64,000 bases of DNA from Brasilonema sennae CENA114 (GTDB lineage Bacteria > Cyanobacteriota > Cyanobacteriia > Cyanobacteriales > Nostocaceae). The notes under the pieces are model-generated. The model saw only the letters and a program-made list of their open reading frames with translations, ran no database searches and was not told the DNA's origin. Both the position numbers and the translations under genes were made by a program. Positions 1-8,324 of the stretch are shown piece after piece (the stretch's first letter is position 1; the number at the start of each line of letters is the position of its first letter). The stretch is from assembly GCF_006968745.1 (NCBI RefSeq), contig NZ_CP030118.1, forward strand, positions 4,957,943-5,021,942, in the 5' to 3' direction.

Positions 1-90
1 TTGCGCTTTGATGGCAAAGCTATCTTTGCTTAGGTGCGGCTGGTGAATGCTAATTAGACTGGGAAAAACGTTCTCTGTCCTGTGTGTTCT

Positions 91-519
91 TCACAGATTG
101 GTCGAAATTGCCTGCACCGGACAAGTGGGAATACATTGTTCGCAGACAATGCAGCGCGATCGCGTAAACGTCAGTTTATAACTTTCGGGATCAAGATTGA
201 GAGCTTGTGTTGGGCAAACTCCTGTACACAAGCCACAGTGGACGCAGGAATCTTCATCAATGGTGATTTCTCCTAAAGCTTGAGATACAGTGATGTTTTG
301 CGATCGCATCCACTCAATCGCTGCATCCAACTCATCAATATCTCCCGAGAGTTCCACCACCAGTTTACCGATTTGATTTGGTGCAACCTGAGCGCGAATA
401 ATATTTGCAGCAACGTTGAAATCTCTTGCCAATCGATAAGTGACTGGCATTTGGACGACACGTTTGGGGAAAGTCAGTGTGACTCGTTTTTTCACAGTTT
501 CATATCGGGGGTTTCCCAA
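91..519 (-). CDS. NIL-domain 4Fe-4S ferredoxin
   Basis: A 142-residue protein with an N-terminal NIL domain (about residues 9-80, the small domain also found at the C-terminus of methionine ABC transporter ATPases). It is followed by a bacterial two-cluster ferredoxin module. The cluster ligands are visible as C92-C95-C98-C102 and C123-C126-C129-C133, the last Cys of each followed by Pro. The likely role is soluble electron transfer through two 4Fe-4S clusters; the NIL domain may bind a small molecule or partner, but neither is known from the sequence. This domain order is common in cyanobacteria. The gene stands alone, divergent from the thioredoxin gene at 679, with heptamer repeats between them. 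The only Met start gives the full NIL domain. Confidence 0.9.
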   Translation of the reverse strand: MGNPRYETVKKRVTLTFPKRVVQMPVTYRLARDFNVAANIIRAQVAPNQIGKLVVELSGDIDELDAAIEWMRSQNITVSQALGEITIDEDSCVHCGLCTGVCPTQALNLDPESYKLTFTRSRCIVCEQCIPTCPVQAISTNL

Positions 520-530
520 GCATATTTTAC

Positions 531-558
531 CAGTTATCAGTTATCAGTTACCAGTTAT
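531..558. repeat. heptamer tandem repeat (CAGTTAT)4
   Basis: Four head-to-tail copies of CAGTTAT, the third reading CAGTTAC. Short tandem heptamers of this kind are a known trait of heterocystous cyanobacteria. It lies in the divergent spacer between the NIL-ferredoxin and thioredoxin genes. Confidence 0.85.
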
Positions 559-587
559 CAGGCAGGAAACGGACTCGTCCACCCCTT

Positions 588-615
588 GTTCACTGTTCAC
601 TGTTCACTGTTCACT
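588..615. repeat. heptamer tandem repeat (GTTCACT)4
   Basis: Four perfect copies of GTTCACT, 30 bases from a different heptamer array in the same spacer. No coding capacity. Confidence 0.85.
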
Positions 616-678
616 CTTAAGCGTTCCCTATCAGATAGGATTGCTATAGTACTTAATAAGTTTTAATAAAAATCTATT

Positions 679-1269
679 ATGAGTAACGATTCACCTGTTC
701 ATTCAAAAGAAACATCAGAATCCAAGTTTGGGACGCGCTTGAGGAATTTCTTAATCGCAATCGTGGCGATCGCCCTCAGCGTTGCCTTAATTTTGGGGCT
801 GAGAACTGAGACAACCTCTGCAACTTTGTCTCAGCTAGATAAGCAGTCTACACCTTTTGATGTTGCTTTAACCAATGGTAAGCCATCGTTTGTAGAGTTT
901 TATGCTGATTGGTGTACTGTTTGCCAAAAAATGGCACCAGATATCGGGAAACTAGAACAGCAGTATGCTGGCAAGGTAAATTTTGTCATGCTGAATGTGG
1001 ATAATACCAAGTGGCTGCCAGAGATGTTGAAATATCGGGTGGATGGTATTCCTCATTTTGTGTATCTAGATCAAAAAGGCGAAACAGTCGCCCAAGCTAT
1101 TGGTGATCAACCCCGGACTATTATGTCAAGTAACTTAGAAGCCTTAATTGCTGCTTCGCCTTTGCCTTATGCTCAAGCAAACGGCAGAGTTTCGCAATTC
1201 AATGCACCAGTCGCGCCAACAAATACTCAAGATGATCCCCGCAGTCATGGCGCTCAAGTTGTGAATTAG
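679..1269 (+). CDS. membrane-anchored thioredoxin, TxlA/HCF164 type
   Basis: 196 residues. One membrane-spanning segment (about 24-41) is followed by a thioredoxin fold with the active-site motif W78-C-T-V-C82. Cyanobacterial TxlA and plant HCF164 share this anchor plus lumen- or periplasm-facing thioredoxin design. In plants HCF164 passes reducing power across the thylakoid membrane for cytochrome b6f assembly, and a similar transmembrane thiol-relay role is inferred here. The C-terminal ~25 residues are low in complexity and probably disordered. The nearby hairpin at 1282-1308 may end the transcript. The start is the first Met before the membrane segment; no strong ribosome binding site is visible. 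Confidence 0.88.
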   Translation: MSNDSPVHSKETSESKFGTRLRNFLIAIVAIALSVALILGLRTETTSATLSQLDKQSTPFDVALTNGKPSFVEFYADWCTVCQKMAPDIGKLEQQYAGKVNFVMLNVDNTKWLPEMLKYRVDGIPHFVYLDQKGETVAQAIGDQPRTIMSSNLEALIAASPLPYAQANGRVSQFNAPVAPTNTQDDPRSHGAQVVN

Positions 1270-1281
1270 AGTACTTGCAAA

Positions 1282-1308
1282 TAGCCACAGGGTTATCGCC
1301 TGTGGCTA
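1282..1308. terminator. 10-bp stem hairpin after the thioredoxin gene
   Basis: Perfect inverted repeat TAGCCACAGG / CCTGTGGCTA with a 7-base loop, 12 bases after the stop codon. There is no T-run, so it could be a dispersed palindromic repeat acting as a 3' barrier and not a canonical terminator. Confidence 0.5.
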
Positions 1309-1340
1309 CACCCACAAACCTACCGTAGGCGGCTTGATAT

Positions 1341-1577
1341 TCAAGCCTGATCCTCATACGACTCCAAAACCCCACTACGGATCATAAGCTGAGGCCAAAT
1401 TATCAAAAAGAAACCCATCCATGTCAGTACAGGCACGGAAACAAGAATAGTCAACCAGACTATCTTAAATATGACCCAGCTACCACCCATCAGCGTCACA
1501 CCTGTGAGAAGAATAGACCAAGGTTGACACCACCACGGTTTGTATTTCCAAGGACTGAGCGGCTTTTGTTCAGACAT
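1341..1577 (-). CDS. small two-helix membrane protein, cyanobacterial family
   Basis: 78 residues with a short Trp-rich cytosolic start (KYKPWWCQPW) and two hydrophobic segments (about 22-42 and 44-65). It resembles a small conserved cyanobacterial family of unknown function (I believe the DUF6737 family, from memory). It is convergent with the thioredoxin gene. Nothing in the sequence gives a biochemical role. The size, composition and clear end points make it a real gene and not a shadow. Confidence 0.7.
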   Translation of the reverse strand: MSEQKPLSPWKYKPWWCQPWSILLTGVTLMGGSWVIFKIVWLTILVSVPVLTWMGFFLIIWPQLMIRSGVLESYEDQA

Positions 1578-1724
1578 TTGTTTGACAGTTAATTTATAAA
1601 TATTTCTTTAACTATAGGGGCTGGTGCGAACACAAATACACCCAACTCCCCATTGCACCAAAGAGCTAGAACTGCAACAGGTTTGCGATCACACTTGTGG
1701 AAAAACTTTGTGAGCTACTAAACA

Positions 1725-2327
1725 TTAAAGACACAAGTTTGCCTCTGCCATTGACACAGATTCTACATCAATACATATAAATCCAAGACGTTCAACCGTC
1801 TCCCTCATGCGTTTATTGTAGAATAGGGTACGGTCTAAAAACTTTTGAATTAGGTGCTTTTCATCTTCACCTACATTAGAAAAATTACTTTCACGCTTGA
1901 TTCGGTTTCCCAAGAGTTGGTCGCTAGCCGTAAGCCAAATCGCTTTAACAGCATTTTTGCAAACTAAATTTGCTACAAATTCTGGCCATAACGCAGAGCC
2001 TTCAAGTATAAGGCATTCCGTTGATAAATCAAACGCATGAGAATGAACAATAGACTCGACCTGCGGTAACACATTTTTCTCATAATGTGACAATACATCT
2101 AAAAAAAGAGCCTCGATAGACCGAGTTCTATAATGTTCTGCTACATGCTCTGGAATAGCTTTTCCATTTGCACCCACCCAAGGACGTCCCGGATGGCGAG
2201 CGAGTTTATCCGTAGAACGATAACTCCAATCTAGCTGCGTCGCAAAAGATCGGCCAAGGGTCGATTTGCCTACATGAGAGGAGCCGCCAATTAGAATCAC
2301 TCGTGTTTCATTGATTGATGTATTCAT
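1725..2327 (-). CDS. P-loop kinase-like NTPase
   Basis: 200 residues. Walker A is seen near the N-terminus as GGSSHVGKST (about residues 14-23), within the fold of small-molecule and nucleotide kinases. The rest is consistent with a lid region rich in Arg (RIKRESNF and following). The substrate is not evident; candidates are a sugar or nucleoside phosphate. No partner gene is adjacent, and the next gene upstream on this strand is the DNA methyltransferase about 480 bases away. It reads as a monocistronic accessory gene. Confidence 0.7.
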   Translation of the reverse strand: MNTSINETRVILIGGSSHVGKSTLGRSFATQLDWSYRSTDKLARHPGRPWVGANGKAIPEHVAEHYRTRSIEALFLDVLSHYEKNVLPQVESIVHSHAFDLSTECLILEGSALWPEFVANLVCKNAVKAIWLTASDQLLGNRIKRESNFSNVGEDEKHLIQKFLDRTLFYNKRMRETVERLGFICIDVESVSMAEANLCL

Positions 2328-2465
2328 AAAACCTTATCTGATGGTTGTGTTACAAAAAATTAAAGGCACGCTAAATGTAGCAGGTTAAAGGTCAAAACTT
2401 TTCCAACTAACCCCTACATAAGTAAGTCGGCGCTAATATTTCAAGCTATGTTAAGAAATTTAAAT

Positions 2466-2542
2466 GTAGGGTGTGTTGTCGCGCAGCGCAACGCACCGCC
2501 AAGAATTCAGGGTGCGTTAGCCTACGGCATAACACACCCTAC
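2466..2542. repeat. 77-bp inverted-repeat element (GTAGGGTGTGTT ends)
   Basis: Ends in the perfect 12-bp inverted repeat GTAGGGTGTGTT / AACACACCCTAC, with further internal pairing (GCAACGCACC against GGTGCGTTAG). This is typical of dispersed hairpin elements in cyanobacterial intergenic DNA. It lies in the 480-base gap between the kinase-like gene and the methyltransferase. Confidence 0.8.
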
Positions 2543-2614
2543 AGACAATTTACATTTCTTCATATACATGGAATTTTTCTCACCGACTTACTTATATTAA
2601 TGTGAGTTCAACAG

Positions 2615-2752
2615 CTATAAATATTTGATTACACGCTCAAACACGGGTTTGACGTTTCTGTGCATTGATTCATTCTCCCATTTAAAGTTGATGTTTGAAT
2701 GGTTGATTCGACACACTACCTTTGATTTTGCCACCCTTGGAACGTAGGGAAT
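2615..2752 (-). pseudogene. 45-codon orphan C-terminal fragment behind the methyltransferase
   Basis: An open frame without a start codon, immediately preceded by a stop. It reads IPYVPRVAKSKVVCRINH... and ends ...VKPVFERVIKYL followed by TAG. The amino acid mix looks like a genuine protein C-terminus. It lies on the same strand, about 60 bases downstream of the C5 methyltransferase, which is where a type II restriction enzyme would sit. I do not recognise a family, so a decayed restriction enzyme is only a guess. Confidence 0.35.
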
Positions 2753-2808
2753 TTATTCAAAATTAAAACAGGATTTCTATATAATTGGTATTATAATGGT
2801 AGCGATAA

Positions 2809-3810
2809 CTATATAGGTATCACTGATTGACGTTGTTCTATCTCGCTTGGAGACAATCTGCAATCAGATTGCAAATAATCTCTAACACTTCCAGCTAGAT
2901 GAAATGCAAACAATGGTGGTACTGCATTACCGAGTTGATTAAAACAACTTGTTTGTGTTCCTACAAATTCAAACCAATCTGGAAAGCTTTGTAATCTGGC
3001 AGCTTCTGTTATAAACAAACGTCGCCGCCTACCACATGGTAGTTTAATTCTGTGCATATCACCTGTTGCAGCAGCTAAGTTTCTACAGGTCAAAGTTCTT
3101 GCTGGTTTATCTAAATGAAGGTCGCGGGGACGTTTGCAAAACGATGCTTTTTCATATTTTGCGACATATTCATCCATGCTAGGTGTCAAAAATTTCGATT
3201 CTTCTGGAGCCAAGAAAGCAAGTTCTCCTAAAGCTTCGCCTGCACTAATTTTCTTCTCGAATAGTTTCGGAAATTTGAAGTTGCCTTTGTGTCCTACTAC
3301 TATAAGACGTTCTCGATTTTGAGGAACACCAAAGTCAACGGCATTTAATAATCTCCATTCTACTATAAAGCCTAAATCTTGGAATGTTTGAACGATTTCG
3401 TCTAAGTACCACTTGTTTTTATAAAGAAGTCCGCGAACATTTTCAAACAACCAAATTTCGGGACAAAGCCTTTTGACTGCACTAATAAAAATTGGAAATC
3501 CGTCTCGTGAATCTTGTAAACCTTTTTGTTTTCCTCCCACACTGAAAGGCTGACAAGGTGGTCCACCTATTAATACTTTAGCTAATGGTAATTCTGTCTC
3601 AGGTGTGAGAAGAATTTGAGTACAGTTTCCCTTTAAATTTTTTCTATAGGTAGCACAGGAATCAGCATTCTTTTCAAACCCGTGAGTAGCAAATCCCTGT
3701 GCTTCAAACCCAACAGATAATCCACCGCAACCAGCAAATAAATCCACCACCAGTGGACTACGGGAAGATGCGGGTTTTAGTTGATGATTGATTGTTTCTA
3801 CATAGTTCAT
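2809..3810 (-). CDS. C5 cytosine DNA methyltransferase
   Basis: 333 residues with the ordered motifs of DNA (cytosine-5) methyltransferases. Motif I DLFAGCGG is at 23-30, and motif IV GGPPCQPFS at 82-90 carries the catalytic C86. Motif VI ENVRG is at 123-127, motif VIII QNRERL at 164-169, and motif X (QLGNAVPP) is near 295. The enzyme transfers a methyl group from S-adenosylmethionine to cytosine in a specific site; the target sequence cannot be read from the protein. The variable region between motifs VIII and IX is short, as in single-specificity enzymes. No intact restriction enzyme is next to it, so it is an orphan methyltransferase or the survivor of a restriction-modification pair (see the fragment at 2615-2752). 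Confidence 0.95.
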   Translation of the reverse strand: MNYVETINHQLKPASSRSPLVVDLFAGCGGLSVGFEAQGFATHGFEKNADSCATYRKNLKGNCTQILLTPETELPLAKVLIGGPPCQPFSVGGKQKGLQDSRDGFPIFISAVKRLCPEIWLFENVRGLLYKNKWYLDEIVQTFQDLGFIVEWRLLNAVDFGVPQNRERLIVVGHKGNFKFPKLFEKKISAGEALGELAFLAPEESKFLTPSMDEYVAKYEKASFCKRPRDLHLDKPARTLTCRNLAAATGDMHRIKLPCGRRRRLFITEAARLQSFPDWFEFVGTQTSCFNQLGNAVPPLFAFHLAGSVRDYLQSDCRLSPSEIEQRQSVIPI

Positions 3811-3861
3811 CCCAAGTTAAGTAATTGGTCTGTTGGGTTTTTGGCATCTATGAGGTTTTGC

Positions 3862-4938
3862 CTACATTTCCACCACCTCACGCACTAACTTTGCTAATTT
3901 TTCTGCACTATCAGGAACTGCGATCGCCTTCGCCGCCTCCCTCATCTTTCGCAGTTCTTCCGGATGCTGCAACAACTTCAAAACCTGACTTTGCAACACC
4001 TGGACCGTCAATTCTGATTGCTTAAACAGACTCGCCGCACCAACTGAAGTAAAAACTTTTGCATTGTAAGTTTGATGGTCTTCTGCTGCAAATGGGTACG
4101 GAATCAAAATTGCTGGTGTTCCGCACACCGCCATCTCCGTTAAACTACCTGCTCCAGAACGAGTAATTGCTAAATTTGCTCGTCGTAGCAACGCAGCCAT
4201 GTTATCATAAAATGGTAAGGAAATATACTGAGGATGTTTCAAAGTTTCAGCCTCAGGATCATTATCGCCTGTCAAATGCACAACCCAAGCACCAGCATCA
4301 AACCAAGCATTGGCAGACTGTCGCACCAGCTTATTGATCGCAACTGCTCCCTGGCTACCACCAAAGACAACGATCACAGGAACGTCTTTAGGAATCGGGA
4401 GATCCAAGGATGCTTCAATTTCTTCTGACAAAAATTGAGAACGCACCGGAGTACTAGTGTAAATTGTTTTGACGCGAGGCAAGTGCTCAGAAGCGACTTC
4501 AAAACCCACCGCCACTGCACTACACCAAGGTCCTAAAAAGCGAGTCACTTTACCTGGTAAGGCGTTGGCTTCGTGGAGAATGACAGGTAAACCCAAGGAA
4601 CGCGCTGCAATAACAGCCGGTCCAGCAATGTAACCACCTGTGGTGAACACTCCCTGAAAGTTTCCTTGTCGTAAAAGTTTCCTGACCTCTAAAATTGAAC
4701 CAATCAGTTTTCCCAAAACGCGAAGTGAAGAAATTCCAAAACCTTGCTGAAAACCTTCAACTCCAATAGTATTCAATCGATACTGTTTGGGAACAAGCTG
4801 AGTTTCTAATCGATTGGGGACACCAAGCCATTCGATTTGATAATCCCTCAAGTGCTCAGCTAGTGCGATCGCCGGAAACACATGTCCGCCCGTTCCACTA
4901 GCAGCTATTAGTAACCGTATAGGAGTTTCTACCATCAC
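3862..4938 (-). CDS. murG: UDP-GlcNAc:undecaprenyl-PP-MurNAc-pentapeptide transferase MurG
   Basis: 358 residues, a normal MurG length. The N-terminal glycine-rich GTGGHVFPA loop (about 15-23) binds the lipid-linked acceptor. The C-terminal UDP-GlcNAc domain shows VFGGSQGA and TRSGAGSLTE. MurG adds GlcNAc to lipid I to make lipid II on the inner face of the cytoplasmic membrane, the last cytosolic step of peptidoglycan precursor synthesis. It is isolated from other mur genes here, which is common in cyanobacteria. Two adjacent Met codons open the frame; either could be used. Confidence 0.96.
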   Translation of the reverse strand: MMVETPIRLLIAASGTGGHVFPAIALAEHLRDYQIEWLGVPNRLETQLVPKQYRLNTIGVEGFQQGFGISSLRVLGKLIGSILEVRKLLRQGNFQGVFTTGGYIAGPAVIAARSLGLPVILHEANALPGKVTRFLGPWCSAVAVGFEVASEHLPRVKTIYTSTPVRSQFLSEEIEASLDLPIPKDVPVIVVFGGSQGAVAINKLVRQSANAWFDAGAWVVHLTGDNDPEAETLKHPQYISLPFYDNMAALLRRANLAITRSGAGSLTEMAVCGTPAILIPYPFAAEDHQTYNAKVFTSVGAASLFKQSELTVQVLQSQVLKLLQHPEELRKMREAAKAIAVPDSAEKLAKLVREVVEM

Positions 4939-5071
4939 CCTCCACCCTGTTAGCGCTTAGCTTAACCTACAATAAAACAATTTCCACTTCCTTAGTCGTC
5001 AAGTTGCCATTTACTTTTTTACTACTTAACTCATGCCAAATTTTGCTTCCTTTTTACACAAACGTCAAACA

Positions 5072-5938
5072 ATGCTGCAACCTACTCGCTTACTAGTTTT
5101 TTCTTTGCTTACACTAAGTTTATTCACAAGTTGGAAAACTGCTCAAGCCACTACACCACAGCAGTTGGTACAAGCCGGGCAACCCGGACGCCAGAGCCCT
5201 AGGTCGGGAGATCCTCCTGCAGTACTGGCTCCCCAACCCAGTAGCGCCTCTCAAAATGCACCCTCTCAAGTCAAAAACTTATTGGCGCAAATTGATGCAG
5301 CCGCAAGTCAGAAGAATATCAAAGGCGTCATGCAGTTCTACAGTCCCAACTTCGTTAATGGAGATGGCTTAACTCGTCAGAATATGGAGAAAGCTTTAGC
5401 TGCATTTTGGCAGCGATACCCCCAATTGAAATATACTACCCAGGTAGAATCTTGGAAATCTCAAGGTAATGGTTTTGTCGCCGAAACAGTGACTAATATA
5501 ACTGGTGTTCCCTCTACCAGGAGTGAAAACGCGGCATTCAATGCGACAATTAGGTCCCGCCAGCAGATTGCAGGAGGCAAAATTACCCGCCAAGACATTT
5601 TGGCTGAACGCACTCAATTGACTTCCGGTGCCAAGCCACCTAAAGTAGATTTCAAATTACCACAGCAGGTAAAAGTTGGTCAGCAGTTTAATGTTGACGC
5701 GATTGTCCAAGAACCTCTTGGTGATGAGTATCTATTAGGAACAGCGTTGGAAGAACCTATTAAACCAGAGAAATTGCTGACTGCCACACCTGTGGATTTA
5801 GAATTACTCTCATCTGGTGGAATTTTTAAAGTTGGACGCGCACCATCTGTCCCTGGTAGTCAATGGGTTTCTGCTGTGATCATGCGCGGAGACGGTATGG
5901 TGATGATCACTCAGCGCATACAGGTTGTCAAAAACTAA
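5072..5938 (+). CDS. exported protein with NTF2-like domain and an in-frame repeat insert
   Basis: From this Met the protein has 288 residues and opens with a clear signal peptide (MLQPTRLLVFSLLTLSLF, cleavage near TAQA). An upstream Met at 5033 would add 13 residues before it and is less likely. The middle (DAAASQKNIKGVMQFYSPNF and following) resembles NTF2/DUF4440-type domains, and the C-terminal third is of unknown fold. Just after the signal peptide, residues of the type AGQPGRQSPRSGDPP...LAPQ come from a 69-bp repeat that also occurs in intergenic DNA at 19350-19418. The linker is therefore repeat-derived. The protein is probably periplasmic or lipid-facing; its function is unknown. Confidence 0.75.
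   Translation: MLQPTRLLVFSLLTLSLFTSWKTAQATTPQQLVQAGQPGRQSPRSGDPPAVLAPQPSSASQNAPSQVKNLLAQIDAAASQKNIKGVMQFYSPNFVNGDGLTRQNMEKALAAFWQRYPQLKYTTQVESWKSQGNGFVAETVTNITGVPSTRSENAAFNATIRSRQQIAGGKITRQDILAERTQLTSGAKPPKVDFKLPQQVKVGQQFNVDAIVQEPLGDEYLLGTALEEPIKPEKLLTATPVDLELLSSGGIFKVGRAPSVPGSQWVSAVIMRGDGMVMITQRIQVVKN
5169..5237. repeat. 69-bp dispersed repeat inside a coding sequence
   Basis: Aligned by eye without gaps to 19350-19418. Both copies begin TACAAG(C/T)CGGG, share CCCGGACGCCAGA, and end CTCCTGCAGTACTGGCTCCCC. Related shorter blocks lie at 15945-16010 and 28060-28200. Here it is translated in frame. Confidence 0.8.
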
Positions 5939-5968
5939 TTATCTAATTATTTAGTCATTGGTCATTTA

Positions 5969-6010
5969 CTAATGACTAATGACTAATGACTAATGACTAA
6001 TGACTAATGA
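5969..6010. repeat. heptamer tandem repeat (CTAATGA)6
   Basis: Six perfect copies of CTAATGA directly abut the SDR gene and supply an in-frame ATG at 6007. They may spread the ribosome entry region. Confidence 0.9.
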
Positions 6011-6015
6011 CTAAA

Positions 6016-6789
6016 ATGCTTTCTATTCAAAATCAAATTGTTTTGATCACTGGTGCAAGCAGTGGTATCGGTGCTGCTTGTGCCAAAGTATTCGCAAATG
6101 CAGGTGCAAAACTTATTTTAGCCGCACGACGGTTGGAGCGGTTGCAGGAGTTAGCAGATGAAGTCAGCAAAAACTTTACAACTGACATTCATTTGGTACA
6201 ACTGGATGTGCGCGATCGCACTGCTGTAGAATCTGCTATCTCAACCCTACCCCCCTCCTGGTCTGAAATAGACATCTTAATCAACAACGCTGGTCTGAGT
6301 CGCGGTTTAGACAAACTCCACGAAGGCGACTTCCAAGACTGGGAAGAAATGATTGATACCAATATCAAGGGTTTGCTGTACCTGACGCGCTATGTTGTGC
6401 CTGGAATGGTGAAACGCGATCGCGGTCATGTCGTCAATATTGGTTCCATAGCCGGACATCAGACATATCCCAGTGGTAACGTCTATTGTGGCACCAAAGC
6501 CGCTGTCAGAGCTATTTCCGAAGGTTTGAAACAAGACCTGTTAGGAACCCCTATCCGCGTCAGTTCTGTTGACCCTGGTATGGTGGAAACAGAATTTAGC
6601 GATGTACGTTTTCATGGCGATAGCGATCGCGCCAACAAAGTTTACCAAGGAGTCAAGCCTCTGACTCCAGATGATGTTGCTGATGTCGTCTTTTTCTGCG
6701 TTACGCGACCAAGCCATGTAAATATCAACGAAGTTGTCCTTATGCCAGTTGATCAGGCTAGCGCTACCCTGGTGAATCGGCGAAATTAA
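6016..6789 (+). CDS. short-chain dehydrogenase/reductase, YdfG-like
   Basis: About 257 residues with the classical SDR plan: cofactor loop TGASSGIG near the N-terminus, the NNAG motif mid-protein, and a catalytic Ser plus YxxxK (YCGTK). The C-terminus (SSVDPGMVETEFSDVRF and following) resembles the YdfG/serine 3-dehydrogenase type, which acts on 3-hydroxy acids with NADP. I chose the ATG at 6016 (MLSIQNQ) because the ATG at 6007 lies inside a heptamer repeat array and adds only MTK; the choice is uncertain as no clear ribosome binding site exists for either. It is convergent with the hydrolase gene at 6872. Confidence 0.88.
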   Translation: MLSIQNQIVLITGASSGIGAACAKVFANAGAKLILAARRLERLQELADEVSKNFTTDIHLVQLDVRDRTAVESAISTLPPSWSEIDILINNAGLSRGLDKLHEGDFQDWEEMIDTNIKGLLYLTRYVVPGMVKRDRGHVVNIGSIAGHQTYPSGNVYCGTKAAVRAISEGLKQDLLGTPIRVSSVDPGMVETEFSDVRFHGDSDRANKVYQGVKPLTPDDVADVVFFCVTRPSHVNINEVVLMPVDQASATLVNRRN

Positions 6790-6845
6790 AATGAAGCAAA
6801 GTTAAGAATCTAAATTTGGTACAACTGTATATGCAAAAGGTAGAG

Positions 6846-6870
6846 TGGAGGGTATTTCCTCCAATCTTTT
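6846..6870 (+). terminator. possible terminator between convergent genes
   Basis: Stem TGGAGG / CCTCCA with loop GTATTT, followed by ATCTTTT. It sits between the SDR gene and the oppositely transcribed hydrolase gene. The stem is short, so confidence is modest. Confidence 0.45.
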
Positions 6871-6871
6871 G

Positions 6872-7960
6872 CTATGCAGCTTCAAGAACACGCAATAAAT
6901 CATTGACCATTGCATAAGGATGAGCGATGAGAGAAGTATTACAAAAAACTGCTAACGTCAGTTTGCGCCCGTGAAAATTCGGTATATGCATTGCCCACAA
7001 ATTATAGCCTGGGCCATCTCCACCATGACCATACTTCTCACCATACTTGGATTCAGGATCTGCCATTATTCCTAAACCATAGCAATGTTTTTGATACCAA
7101 GGCTCGCGGGTACCAGTGGGTACAAGGGTGAGCATCTGCTCTAATTGTTTGGAAACCAATAGTTTACCAGAGAAAAGACCGTCAAAAAATTTCACAACTT
7201 CTTCAGGCGTAGAAGCAATGAGTCCTGTTGCACACCAATCTGGATGATAACGAGGAATCACATTCTCCATGATTCGTTCTGAATTTAAGTATCGACAATA
7301 ACCAGGTGTCAAAACACCTTTTGTGTCAACATCATGAGCAACATAAGTATTTTGTAAATCCAATACTGAAAACACGTTGTCTTCTAACGCTTGGGCAAAA
7401 CTCTTACTGGTAGCAGCTTCAATCACTTCATACAGCAACATATACCCTGTGTTTGAATAACTCCATTTTTCTCCCGGTTTAAAATCGAGTTTTCCTGTAC
7501 AGGTTAATTTAGCAACTTTATTATGTGTCCAAGGAACGGAAGGATTCTCACAAACAGCAGGCAAATAATCTTTTAAGCTGGTGTAACTCGGTACTCCACT
7601 GGTGTGATTTAACAACCGACGCAAGGTGACAGTATCATCAAATGGCATTCGGGGTAACCATTTTGTCAGTGGATCATCTAAATTTAACAACCTATCCTGA
7701 GCTAAACGCAATAAGCAAACGGAAACAAAGGTTTTGGTAATGCTGTAAATATAAAATGAGCGATTGACATCAAGAGGTTTGTTGGCATCAAGATCTGAGA
7801 AACCACTGCTTCCCAACCAGACTCCATGTTTCTCATCATTGATGGCGACATTCACACCCATGCAGCTTGTGAAGTGAAGGGATTGGTTGAGTTGTGCTTG
7901 TAAAGTATTTTCTAAATTGATATGCATCTGATGAAGTAGTGCTTTTTGACTTTGAGCCAA
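6872..7960 (-). CDS. serine hydrolase of the beta-lactamase/class C family
   Basis: 362 residues. The penicillin-recognising serine hydrolase motifs are in order: S73-I-T-K76 (SxxK nucleophile), Y168-S-N170, and an HGG triad near residue 318 in place of KTG. This is the pattern of class C-like esterases and D-aminopeptidases, and not proof of antibiotic hydrolysis. There is no signal peptide, so it is probably cytosolic. The substrate cannot be inferred. It is convergent with the SDR gene and has no obvious partner. Confidence 0.85.
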   Translation of the reverse strand: MAQSQKALLHQMHINLENTLQAQLNQSLHFTSCMGVNVAINDEKHGVWLGSSGFSDLDANKPLDVNRSFYIYSITKTFVSVCLLRLAQDRLLNLDDPLTKWLPRMPFDDTVTLRRLLNHTSGVPSYTSLKDYLPAVCENPSVPWTHNKVAKLTCTGKLDFKPGEKWSYSNTGYMLLYEVIEAATSKSFAQALEDNVFSVLDLQNTYVAHDVDTKGVLTPGYCRYLNSERIMENVIPRYHPDWCATGLIASTPEEVVKFFDGLFSGKLLVSKQLEQMLTLVPTGTREPWYQKHCYGLGIMADPESKYGEKYGHGGDGPGYNLWAMHIPNFHGRKLTLAVFCNTSLIAHPYAMVNDLLRVLEAA

Positions 7961-8324
7961 ATCTCAAAACAATACAAAAGTACTACATAGGCGCACAGTA
8001 ATTCAACACTCCTTGGATCATTGCAGTAGACAAAACACCAAGAATTTTTTGCGAATAGTGGTAATTCAAACTCATAACGAGTATGATTAAATAACAGAGA
8101 TAAAGTAAAGAACCCCACCAAGTATGCAAAGCCTTGTTATCGGTGCAGTTGCCAGCTTAGGTGCAAGACTTGCGATAGTTCTTAGTGCCTTGGGGATTTG
8201 ACTGCCAATCAATCTGACACGGCAATGCTTTCACACAGAACTGCGCGGAAGGCGATAAGCCAGAGGCTTATCGCTGTGCGTATCGCAAGGAATCACGCTG
8301 GGGTTCGGCGCAAAGGAGAAAAAT
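7961..8324. other. gene-poor spacer with one hairpin repeat
   Basis: Short open frames occur on both strands but none has family resemblance or a ribosome binding site I trust. One encodes a 25-residue hydrophobic peptide on the + strand near 8124. The hairpin at 8252-8274 is the only clear structure. Confidence 0.5.
8252..8274. repeat. hairpin repeat framed by GCGAT/ATCGC
   Basis: Perfect 10-bp stem GCGATAAGCC / GGCTTATCGC with a 3-base loop. The outer five bases on each side are the two halves of a HIP1 octamer. That is the same architecture as the insertions demonstrated at 44312-44369 and 44409-44446. Confidence 0.8.

Noticed and set aside
531..615. Short direct repeats as a possible CRISPR or origin iterons
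   Set aside because: Simple heptamer tandem repeats without spacers; typical of heterocystous cyanobacteria.
6872..7960. True beta-lactamase giving antibiotic resistance
   Set aside because: The fold motifs are present but there is no signal peptide and the KTG box reads HGG, so an esterase or peptidase is as likely.
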